A DNA stretch of 25,094 nucleotides from VFZS01 sp964353255. GTDB taxonomy: Bacteria; Acidobacteriota; Terriglobia; Bryobacterales; Bryobacteraceae. Below, piece by piece: positions 5,843-12,758 of this stretch. The stretch lies in contig CAYGVJ010000080.1 in assembly GCA_964353255.1 (NCBI GenBank), positions 1-25,094 on the forward strand, given 5' to 3'. The notes beneath the pieces are model-generated. The model was not told the DNA's origin. It made no database searches and saw nothing but the letters and a program-made list of their open reading frames with translations. Every line of letters begins with the position of its first letter. Within the stretch, counting starts at the first letter, position 1. The translations under genes were made by a program, and so were the position numbers.

Positions 5843-7666
5843 ATGTTGGCCAGCCTTTCCCCGGCGTTCTTGACACCGTTGCCCGCCGGCTCGACAGAAA
5901 GCGGAGAGGCTGGCCTCGCTTTCCCGCCCGTGGCGAGCCAGGAAGCTTTTGCCACCTTGCTGAACACGTTCCTGGGCATGCTGGGGCCGGAAACCGCGTC
6001 CAGTGCCGAACCGAGCCGCGAGTGGGTGCCCGCTGGGCAGCTAGCGGTCATGTTGAATCCGGAAACCAGTCCGGGCGGCGAAGGAATCGATCAGGAGGAA
6101 TCAGACCCTGACCAGCCGGAGGAGGAAACAGCCGTTCCTGCCGGCTTGATGGCCCTCTCACTGCCGCTGGCAGTTGCCCTTCCGGACCCGGGACCCGCGA
6201 ACCCGGAATCGAGCCTGGGCACGGCAGATCCGAGAACCGGTCTCACCAACTCCTCAATCGGGCCCCAATCCGTTGAAGACCAGACTCCAGGTGGGCGGCG
6301 CACGGTCTGTGAGACCGGTTCGAGTGTCCGCGCCACAGAGGGAGCGCCCCCCAGCGCGAGAGCGAACGAGGCGCAGGCTTCCGACCTGGTGGAACCACGC
6401 CCCTGTGGACCGGTGACCGATCGCCCTCCCAGCCAGCCGGCCCAGCCGTCCTTCCCAGCCTCCGAACTGGCCTTCGCTGCCCGGCTGACTGACCGAGGCA
6501 CGGCTCAGGCCAGGCAGGAACTGCTGGCCTCGCTGAGTTCCGCACCACCCACCTACGCGCTGGCTTCCCAACGCCCCGCAGCGCCGGCCAGCCTGCCGGC
6601 CCAGCCATCCTTCCCAGCCTCCGAACTGGCCTCCGCTGCCCGGCTGACTGACCGAGGCACGGCTCAGGCCAGGCAGGCACTGCTGGCCTCGCTGAGTTCC
6701 GCACCACCCACCTACGCGCTGGCTTCCCAACGCCCCGCAGCGCCGGCCAGCCTGCCGGAATCCGGCCAGACCCCTGACAAACCGGGAACTTCACCAGTGG
6801 ACCCGACCGAGCCCGCGCCGCCCGCTGCCCCAGCCGGCTCTCAGCCGCAGGCGTCCCGAGCCCCGTTCAACCAGGCTCCCCAGACGACCTCAGAAAACTT
6901 GACCCCCGAGGCGCCACCGGAACCACGCAGCATGGCACAGAAGAGCGCGGAAACGCCGCCTCTCACACCGGCCGAGTTTGTGCGGGCGCGTGCGTCCTCC
7001 GCCTCCGGGCAGCGTCCTCCGGTCGAGCCGGCGCAAGACGAAGGCAAAGTGCTCCGCATCGCGCCGCCGCTTGACCGCAGCGTGCTCACGGATTCAGGCC
7101 CCGCCCCGGCCACCCGCAGCGGTCCGGCCCACGAAACCTCCTCGCGCCAGTCGCCACCCCAGTCGCTCCCGGCCGCAGCCGAAGAGCCGCTGAGCCCGCA
7201 AGCTCACCAAGCGAAGCCCGAACCCCTGCGCGAGCTCTCTCTGGTGGTTCCCGGCAGGCAGGCCGAAGGCCGGACCCAGGGCAGCGTGGAGGTGCGCGTG
7301 CTCGAACGCGCCGGCGAGGTCCGCCTGAGCGTGCGCACGCCGGACACCGAGCTGGCCAATTCGCTGCGCCAGCAACTGGGGGACTTGGTGGGGCGGCTCG
7401 AACAGACCGGCTACCAGGCAGAAACCTGGCGGCCGGCCGAGGTGTCGCCTGTCTCTGCCCGCCATCACGATTCGCGGGACCGCGGCGACAGTTCTTCCGC
7501 CGGCCACGGGCGCCACCCGGATGCCGGCGGCCAGCCAGGGCACCAACACGGACGCCAGCGGCAAGATCAGCCGGAGTGGGCCCAGGCTCTCGCTGGGGCG
7601 GAATTTCAGCCCCTCCTGGCGCCCTGGAATTCAACAAGGAGCGTTGCACATGGCTTCGCAAACTAG
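5843..7666 (+). CDS. fliK: Flagellar hook-length control protein FliK
   Basis: FliK is exported during hook growth, measures hook length and switches export specificity through FlhB. The C-terminal quarter shows the FliK_C fold (GSVEVRVLERAGEVRLSVRTPD, LANSLRQQLGDLVGRLEQTGYQAETW). The N-terminal part is a long Pro/Ala/Ser-rich region of low conservation, as expected of the ruler. The ATG at 5843 (607 aa) is preferred because TTG at 5762 would add a basic, low-complexity leader, but neither start has a clear SD. The middle contains a nearly exact duplicated 53-residue unit (6437-6754). The 3' end overlaps flgD by 17 bases. This is the first gene after the sigma-28 promoter. The C-terminal tail is rich in His, Asp, Gln and Gly. 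Confidence 0.82.
   Translation: MLASLSPAFLTPLPAGSTESGEAGLAFPPVASQEAFATLLNTFLGMLGPETASSAEPSREWVPAGQLAVMLNPETSPGGEGIDQEESDPDQPEEETAVPAGLMALSLPLAVALPDPGPANPESSLGTADPRTGLTNSSIGPQSVEDQTPGGRRTVCETGSSVRATEGAPPSARANEAQASDLVEPRPCGPVTDRPPSQPAQPSFPASELAFAARLTDRGTAQARQELLASLSSAPPTYALASQRPAAPASLPAQPSFPASELASAARLTDRGTAQARQALLASLSSAPPTYALASQRPAAPASLPESGQTPDKPGTSPVDPTEPAPPAAPAGSQPQASRAPFNQAPQTTSENLTPEAPPEPRSMAQKSAETPPLTPAEFVRARASSASGQRPPVEPAQDEGKVLRIAPPLDRSVLTDSGPAPATRSGPAHETSSRQSPPQSLPAAAEEPLSPQAHQAKPEPLRELSLVVPGRQAEGRTQGSVEVRVLERAGEVRLSVRTPDTELANSLRQQLGDLVGRLEQTGYQAETWRPAEVSPVSARHHDSRDRGDSSSAGHGRHPDAGGQPGHQHGRQRQDQPEWAQALAGAEFQPLLAPWNSTRSVAHGFAN
6437..6754 (+). repeat. Tandem duplication of 159 bp inside fliK
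   Basis: Two in-frame copies (6437-6595 and 6596-6754) each encode 53 residues beginning PAQPSFPASELA. They differ at three bases only: CCG/CCA (silent), TTC/TCC (Phe/Ser) and GAA/GCA (Glu/Ala). This indicates a recent duplication within the ruler region. Confidence 0.95.
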
Positions 7667-7982
7667 CGCGTTGACACTAAGCAGCACCGCCGGCACTACG
7701 TCGGCCGACAACTCCACCAAGCAGTCGGCCAGTATCGCAACCGACACTCTCGCGCAAAAGGAGACGTTCCTGAAGCTGCTGGTGGCACAGATACGAAATC
7801 AGAACCCCCTCGACCCGGCCGACGGAATCGAGTTTCTGACCCAACTGGCCCAATTCAGCCAACTAGAACAGATGTTCGAGATCCGCTCCGAGCTGGAAAC
7901 GATCCGCAAGGCCCTGGTCTCTAAGACGACCGACTCCGCGTCTTCGGCGAGCCAGGCGCAAGAATCGCAGGCAGGAGCATAA
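7650..7982 (+). CDS. flgD: Short flagellar hook-capping protein FlgD
   Basis: FlgD caps the growing hook so that FlgE subunits can insert. The ATG at 7650 is chosen because AAGGAG lies nine bases upstream; in-frame codons back to 7521 are inside fliK. The 110-residue product has the export/cap N-terminal domain: DTLAQKETFLKLLVAQIRNQNPLDP, then EFLTQLAQFSQLEQM. It stops where the Ig-like and Tudor-like domains of enterobacterial FlgD (about 230 residues) would begin and ends in a Ser/Gln/Ala-rich tail. Short FlgD proteins are known in other phyla, so this is probably a natural minimal form. It overlaps fliK by 17 bases and precedes flgE by two. Confidence 0.9.
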   Translation: MASQTSALTLSSTAGTTSADNSTKQSASIATDTLAQKETFLKLLVAQIRNQNPLDPADGIEFLTQLAQFSQLEQMFEIRSELETIRKALVSKTTDSASSASQAQESQAGA

Positions 7983-7984
7983 CG

Positions 7985-9244
7985 ATGTTTACCTCATTCT
8001 CAACCGCACTCTCGGCGCTCAGCGCGCATTCGACCGCAGTGGACGTGGTGGGCAACAACCTGGCCAACCTCAACACACCGGGCTACAAGACCAGCGTGGT
8101 GTCTTTCCGCGACTTGGTCACGCAATCGCTGGGCGCGGGGTTGGGCGAAACGCAGGTGGGTTTCGGAACGGGGCGACCGTTCACCGTGCGCCAGTTCACG
8201 CAGGGCGCCATCCAGTCCAGCACGGGCTTGTTGGACGCCGCCGTCCAAGGCGACGGCTTTTTCGTCGCGCGCGACAGCCGCGGCGCCATGCTATTGACCC
8301 GGGCGGGAAACTTCCAAGTGGACACTTCCGGCCGCCTGCTCACCCTCACCGGGGATAAAGTCCAGGGGTGGACCGAGAACGCCCTCGGCGTGGTGAATAC
8401 CAACGCCGCCCTCGGCGACATCGTGGTCCCCGTGGGCAGTTTGAAAGCCCCTCTCGTCACCACCAAGTTCTCGATGGACCTGAACCTGAACGCGGCGGGG
8501 GTGACCGGGCAACCGGACGGAATCTTCTCCTCGCCGATCGAAATCATCGATTCCCTCGGCTACATCCACGTGGTGACGGTCAATTTCACCAAGTCGGCCA
8601 CGGCCAACACCTGGGACTACTCGCTGACCATCCCCGGCGCGGACGTGGGCTCAACCGACGAGACCGAGGAGGTGGTCAGTGGCACCCTCGAGTTCGATTC
8701 AGACGGCAGGCTTACCAGCCCGGCCGCCACCGACCCGACGGTCGCCATCTCGATCACCGGCCTGACCAACGGCGCGTCGGACATAGATGTGAACTGGGAG
8801 CTGTACACCCTGATCGGGGTAGCCCGCATCACCCAGTTCACCCAGCCCTCGGCGGTGTCCGCCAACGCCCAGGACGGCTCGACCGCCGCCTCGCTGATCC
8901 GCGTCGGGCTGGCCGACGGAGGCACCGTGCTGGCGCAATACTCCAACGGCCAGCAGCGCGTAGTAGCCCAGTTGGCAGTAGCCTCGATTCGCAACCCGGA
9001 GTCCCTCATCGCGGTGGGCAACAACGCCTTCCAGGTCAGTGCCCGGACGGCCTTGCCGGCCATCGGCCTGCCGGAGACCGGCGGGCGCGGCAAGATCATC
9101 GGCGGGGCCCTGGAGTACTCGACGGTGGACATCGCCCGCGAGTTCACCAACCTGATCGTGTATCAGCGGGGCTACCAAGCCAACGCGCGGGTGGTGATAG
9201 CGGTCGATGAGTTGAGCCAGGAAACCATCAACCTAAAGCGCTGA
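7985..9244 (+). CDS. flgE: Flagellar hook protein FlgE
   Basis: FlgE is the hook subunit. The 419-residue protein has the axial N-terminal motif VDVVGNNLANLNTPGYKTS (about 19-37). It then has QGDGFFVARDS, LLTRAGNFQVDTSGRLLT, the FlgE-specific middle domain (SSPIEIIDSLGYIHVVTVNFTK), and the C-terminal block EYSTVDIAREFTNLIVYQRGYQANARVV. The length and middle insert separate it from FlgF and FlgG. SD GGAG lies eight bases before the ATG, and the flgD stop is two bases away. Position after fliK and flgD is the usual hook cluster order. Confidence 0.96.
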   Translation: MFTSFSTALSALSAHSTAVDVVGNNLANLNTPGYKTSVVSFRDLVTQSLGAGLGETQVGFGTGRPFTVRQFTQGAIQSSTGLLDAAVQGDGFFVARDSRGAMLLTRAGNFQVDTSGRLLTLTGDKVQGWTENALGVVNTNAALGDIVVPVGSLKAPLVTTKFSMDLNLNAAGVTGQPDGIFSSPIEIIDSLGYIHVVTVNFTKSATANTWDYSLTIPGADVGSTDETEEVVSGTLEFDSDGRLTSPAATDPTVAISITGLTNGASDIDVNWELYTLIGVARITQFTQPSAVSANAQDGSTAASLIRVGLADGGTVLAQYSNGQQRVVAQLAVASIRNPESLIAVGNNAFQVSARTALPAIGLPETGGRGKIIGGALEYSTVDIAREFTNLIVYQRGYQANARVVIAVDELSQETINLKR

Positions 9245-9254
9245 GCCCCGTGCG

Positions 9255-9503
9255 ATGACCGCCGCCGAGGAGATCGCCCATGTCGCCGACGTCCCGATCG
9301 CCGTCGAGGCGGAACTGGACCGCAAGATCATGAGCGTGCGCCAGATCCTGGAACTGGAGATCGGGAGCGTGCTCTGGCTGACCCGCTCGGCCGGCGAGAA
9401 CCTGGACATCTATGCGGGGGGAGCGCTGTTCGGTTTCGGCGAGATCGTGATCATCGAAAGCACGGTGGGCGTTCGCATTACCGACTTCAAGGAGCAGTCC
9501 TGA
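9255..9503 (+). CDS. fliN: Flagellar motor switch protein FliN (short form)
   Basis: The 82-residue protein is a single SpoA domain: VADVPIAVEAELDRKIMSVRQILELEIGSVL, LTRSAGENLDIYAGGALFGFGEIVIIESTVGVRITDF. FliN forms the base of the cytoplasmic C-ring and binds the FliH export factor. Length fits short FliN proteins. The start has a poor SD; it lies ten bases after flgE and may depend on coupling. A second, longer SpoA-domain protein is encoded at 16777-17622. Confidence 0.93.
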   Translation: MTAAEEIAHVADVPIAVEAELDRKIMSVRQILELEIGSVLWLTRSAGENLDIYAGGALFGFGEIVIIESTVGVRITDFKEQS

Positions 9504-9540
9504 GAGCCGGCACGGCGGTGGGGAGGGGTGGAATAGCGTG

Positions 9541-9843
9541 ATGGAACTTCTCCGACAGCTTCTGGCGCTCGCGCTGGTGTTCGCGCTGCTGGCCGGGGCG
9601 CTGTGGCTGCTGCGCCGCAGAGGCCTGGCGCGGTGGAGCGCCCGGGCAGTCCGGAGACCGGGCTCGGGCGGTCTGGAGCTGATCGACCGGCTGGCGATTT
9701 CCTCCCAGCATGCGCTGCACTTGGTGCGCGTGGGCGAGCAGCTCATCCTGGTCGCCACGCATGGGGCAAGCTGCACCCTGCTGGGCAGTGTTGCGTCGCG
9801 GGCGCCGGAGAGCCAACCGTCTCCGGGAGGGCCGCCGCGATGA
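9541..9843 (+). CDS. fliO: Flagellar export gate assembly protein FliO
   Basis: This 100-residue protein has one N-terminal membrane helix (about residues 4-24, LLRQLLALALVFALLAGALWLL). A basic stretch and a small cytoplasmic domain follow, with LELIDRLAISSQHALHLVRVGEQLILVATH, which matches the FliO pattern. FliO helps assemble the FliP ring of the export gate. A GTG lies in frame three bases upstream, but ATG at 9541 has the better spacing from GGAGGGG (9522-9528). The stop shares ATGA with the fliP start. Confidence 0.88.
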   Translation: MELLRQLLALALVFALLAGALWLLRRRGLARWSARAVRRPGSGGLELIDRLAISSQHALHLVRVGEQLILVATHGASCTLLGSVASRAPESQPSPGGPPR

Positions 9844-10586
9844 GGCGCCGGTTGAGCCTGGCCTGCTGCCTGCTGGCGGCGGCCGGCAGCGCACTGGGCG
9901 CCAGCCCGACGCCGCCCTCTCTGCTGGGCGTGTCCCTGGTTCCCGGCCCGGGCGGCGCGTCGTTGAGCGTGCCCATGCAGATTGTCATCCTGCTGACGCT
10001 GCTGACGCTGCTGCCCGCCGTGATCATGTCGGTGACGCCGTTCCTGCGGCTGACGGTGGTGTTGCACTTCCTGCGGCAGGCTTTGGGCACGCAAGCGACG
10101 CCCTCCAATCAAGTGCTGGTGGGCCTGGCGCTGTTCCTCACCGTGCTGATCATGCATCCGGTGGCGACCGAGGTGTACGCCAAGGGCTGGGCCCCGATCG
10201 AGCGAGGCGAGCTGACCCTGGAGCAGGGTTTTCAGGAAGGGACCAAGCCCCTGAAAGCCTTCCTGATGCGCTTCGCGCGCGAGAAGGACGTCCGCCTGTT
10301 TCTGGAAATCACGCGCGCGCCGGCGCCGCGCTCGCCTGCCGATCTCGAACTGCGGGTGCTCATTCCCGCCTACATTCTCTCCGAGCTTAAGACCGGCTTC
10401 CAGATCGGCGCCCTGCTGTTTTTGCCCTTCCTGGTGATCGACCTGGTGGTGGCCTCGGTCACCCTGTCGATCGGCATGATCCAGTTGCCTCCCGTGATGC
10501 TGTCGGCTCCCTTCAAGGTGCTGTTGTTCGTGCTGGTGGACGGCTGGAACCTGGTGGTCGGTTCGCTGATGAAGAGTTTCTACTAA
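9840..10586 (+). CDS. fliP: Flagellar type III export gate protein FliP
   Basis: The ATG at 9840 overlaps the fliO stop (ATGA), giving 248 residues, the usual FliP length. A cleavable signal (MRRRLSLACCLLAAAGSALGA) is followed by the FliP family blocks: MQIVILLTLLTLLPAVIMSVTPFLRLTVVLHFLRQALGTQ, PSNQVLVGLALFLT, LIPAYILSELKTGFQIGALLFLPFLVIDLVVASVTLSIGM and FKVLLFVLVDGWNLVVGSL. FliP, FliQ and FliR form the helical core of the export gate in the inner membrane. The open frame extends back to 9603, but that part overlaps fliO and lacks FliP character. Confidence 0.96.
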   Translation: MRRRLSLACCLLAAAGSALGASPTPPSLLGVSLVPGPGGASLSVPMQIVILLTLLTLLPAVIMSVTPFLRLTVVLHFLRQALGTQATPSNQVLVGLALFLTVLIMHPVATEVYAKGWAPIERGELTLEQGFQEGTKPLKAFLMRFAREKDVRLFLEITRAPAPRSPADLELRVLIPAYILSELKTGFQIGALLFLPFLVIDLVVASVTLSIGMIQLPPVMLSAPFKVLLFVLVDGWNLVVGSLMKSFY

Positions 10587-10604
10587 GGGCGGGCGATAGC
10601 GGCT

Positions 10605-10874
10605 ATGACTCCGGAATCGGTAGTGGACATCATCCGGCAGGCTCTGATGACGGCGTTCTGGCTGAGCGCGCCGCTGCTGGTGGTGGGCTTTGTGGCCGGC
10701 GTGATCATCAGCCTGATCCAGGTGCTCACCTCGATGCAGGATTCCGCCTTCAGCACCATCCCCCGGCTGGCGGCGTTTCTGGCGGCGCTCCTGCTGGCGC
10801 TGCCCTGGATGCTGAAGAAGATGGAGGCCTACACCATCGGCCTGCTGGGAGACCTGGGGCGCTATGCGCACTGA
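10605..10874 (+). CDS. fliQ: Flagellar type III export gate protein FliQ
   Basis: The 89-residue protein has two membrane helices (about residues 14-38 and 53-72) separated by the loop VLTSMQDSAFSTIPRL, characteristic of FliQ. VVDIIRQALMTAFWLSAPLLVVGFVAGVIISLIQ is the N-terminal helix. Four copies normally surround the FliP/FliR core. The 3' end overlaps the fliR start by 11 bases, so the two are probably translated together. No strong SD is seen at its own start, 18 bases after fliP. Confidence 0.95.
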   Translation: MTPESVVDIIRQALMTAFWLSAPLLVVGFVAGVIISLIQVLTSMQDSAFSTIPRLAAFLAALLLALPWMLKKMEAYTIGLLGDLGRYAH

Positions 10875-11643
10875 GCTGAGCCTCCCGCTGCCGGCCTTGT
10901 GGAGTTTCCTGCTGGTGCTGGCGCGCGTGGGAGGAGCAATCGTATTCGTGCCGCTGCCCGGGATCCGCAGCGGAGCCGAGCCGGCCCGCGTCGTGCTGGC
11001 GCTGGGTCTGGCCGCAGCGTTGTATCCGCTGTGGCCGCCGGCGCCCACGGCGTACCCGGGTCCGGGCCTCCTGGTGGCCTGGGTGGCCGCGGAGGCAGCC
11101 TTCGGAATCACTGTGGGCGTGGCGGTAGCGTTCCTGACTGAAAGCCTCCTGGTGGCCTGCCAGATCGTCGGGCTCCAGGCCGGCTACTCGTATGCCTCCA
11201 CCATCGACCCATCCACCGAAGCCGACAGCAACGTGCTGCTGGTGTTTGCGCAATTGATGGCGGGCCTGCTGTTCTTCGCTTTCGGCCTGGACCGCGAGAT
11301 CATTCGGGTTTTCGCCGCCAGCCTGGCGGTGTTTCCGCCGGGCGGCTATGCGGCCAAGCTGTCTTCGGCCGCAAGCATTCTGGGGCTGGGCGCGGGCATG
11401 TTCTCGACGGGGTTGCGCCTGGCCATGCCCCTGGTGGCGCTGCTGGCGGTGGTGGACATCTCCCTAGCTCTGCTGGGGCGGATTCACGCGCAACTGCAAC
11501 TGCTGATGCTGGCCTTCCCCGTCAAGATGCTGGCCGGGCTGGCGTTGCTGGCGGCGCTCGCCGTGCTGTTCCCGCCGCTGTATGGCGCCGCCGCGGGCCG
11601 GACGTTGAGGGCGCTCACCGGCCTGCTGGCTGCCGCGCCGTAA
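10864..11643 (+). CDS. fliR: Flagellar type III export gate protein FliR
   Basis: The 259-residue polytopic protein has the FliR order of hydrophobic segments. Motifs include LVLARVGGAIVFVPLPG near the N-terminus, FLTESLLVACQIVGLQAGYSYASTIDP in the middle, the SNVLLVFAQLMAGLLFFAFGLDREIIR stretch, and RLAMPLVALLAVVDISLALLGRIHAQLQ toward the C-terminus. FliR is the single-copy plug of the FliP5-Q4-R1 gate. It overlaps fliQ by 11 bases. The polypeptide is very Ala/Leu rich, in line with the local GC content. Confidence 0.94.
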   Translation: MRTELSLPLPALWSFLLVLARVGGAIVFVPLPGIRSGAEPARVVLALGLAAALYPLWPPAPTAYPGPGLLVAWVAAEAAFGITVGVAVAFLTESLLVACQIVGLQAGYSYASTIDPSTEADSNVLLVFAQLMAGLLFFAFGLDREIIRVFAASLAVFPPGGYAAKLSSAASILGLGAGMFSTGLRLAMPLVALLAVVDISLALLGRIHAQLQLLMLAFPVKMLAGLALLAALAVLFPPLYGAAAGRTLRALTGLLAAAP

Positions 11644-11677
11644 GGAAACCGTGAGAAGACCATTCGGGAACTAGCCC

Positions 11678-12739
11678 ATGCCTGATCGCGGACAGCGCAC
11701 CGAGAAACCGACGCCCCGCCGTGTCCAGAAGGCGCGAAAGCAGGGCCGGTTCGTGGTGAGCCGCGATCTGGTGGCCGGCCTCCAGTTCCTGGCCTTCGTG
11801 ATCCTGCTGGCGCTGGCCGGGGGAACCTGGCTGATTCAACTGGCTAACAACACGCGGTACCTGCTGGCGGCGGCCTTCCGGCGCGAGCCCGGGGCGAACG
11901 GCATTCTCTCGCTGGTGGGTCTGGCGCTCTATCGGGACGTGCTCCCGCTGGCGCTGGGAGGCGCCGTGCTGGTGGGCGTGACCCTGATGGCCCAGCTTGG
12001 CGTCACCCGCTTCGGGCTGGCGGCCAAGCGTCTGGTACCGGATGCGGCCCGGCTGAACATCGTGTCCCGGCTGCGCGAGCTGCCCCGGCAGAACTGGGCC
12101 GTCTTCCGGCAAGCGGTTCTGTTGTTGCCGCTGTTCGCCCTGGCGGTCTATGCGGTCGTCAAGAGCAACCTCGACACCTTGCTCCGGCTGCCGCTTGAGG
12201 GCGTGGCCCAGGGCGCCCGGCAAGTGGCCGTCACGATCCAGGACCTGCTCTGGAAGGCCGCGGTCGTCTTCGTCGCCCTGGGCGCCGTGGACTACTGGCG
12301 CCAGCACCGGCGGTACATGCGCGACCTGGCCATGACCAAGCAGGAGGTGCGCGAGGAGGCCAAGGAGACCGAAGGGAATCCCCAGACCCGGGCGCGCATT
12401 CGCCGGCTCCAGCGCGAGCTGCTGCGCCGGCAGATGATGCGCCAGGTCCCGAAAGCCACCGCCGTAGTGGTCAACCCGACGCACTACGCGGTGGCCCTGC
12501 GCTACCAGATGGAGGTCATGCCGGCGCCCAGGGTGGTGGCCAAAGGGAAGAACTACCTGGCGCAGCGCATCCGCCAGCTGGCCATCCACCACCAGGTGCC
12601 GGTGATCGAGAATCCGCCGCTGGCCCAGGCCCTCTATGAGTCCACCGAGGTCGGCCAGGAGATCCCGTCGCACCTGTACCGCGCCGTGGCCGAGGTGCTG
12701 GCCTACATCTACCGCCTGATGGGAGGGCGTTTGCCGTGA
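11678..12739 (+). CDS. flhB: Flagellar export switch protein FlhB
   Basis: FlhB (353 aa) is the autocleaving export protein that changes substrate class from rod/hook to filament when signalled by FliK. The N-terminus EKPTPRRVQKARKQGRFVVSRDL is diagnostic. Four membrane segments lie near 33-55, 85-108, 145-165 and 190-207. The cytoplasmic domain has AMTKQEVREEAKETEGNP and the cleavage site N266-P-T-H269, followed by YAVALRY. The loop normally reading like RLNPLKG...FS...EL is shortened here to RLNIVSRLRELPRQN, an odd divergence in a usually conserved segment. No good SD precedes the ATG. Confidence 0.96.
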   Translation: MPDRGQRTEKPTPRRVQKARKQGRFVVSRDLVAGLQFLAFVILLALAGGTWLIQLANNTRYLLAAAFRREPGANGILSLVGLALYRDVLPLALGGAVLVGVTLMAQLGVTRFGLAAKRLVPDAARLNIVSRLRELPRQNWAVFRQAVLLLPLFALAVYAVVKSNLDTLLRLPLEGVAQGARQVAVTIQDLLWKAAVVFVALGAVDYWRQHRRYMRDLAMTKQEVREEAKETEGNPQTRARIRRLQRELLRRQMMRQVPKATAVVVNPTHYAVALRYQMEVMPAPRVVAKGKNYLAQRIRQLAIHHQVPVIENPPLAQALYESTEVGQEIPSHLYRAVAEVLAYIYRLMGGRLP

Positions 12740-12758
12740 GGGAGGGGAGGCCGCCGTC

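Noticed and set aside
6437..6754. Possible CRISPR or minisatellite array
   Set aside because: Only two long adjacent units in frame with fliK, without spacers; it is a coding tandem duplication.
9228..11111. A 627-codon minus-strand open frame opposite fliN-fliR
   Set aside because: The translation is rich in His, Gln, Arg and Gly without domain motifs and is the mirror of high-GC third positions in well-recognised plus-strand genes.
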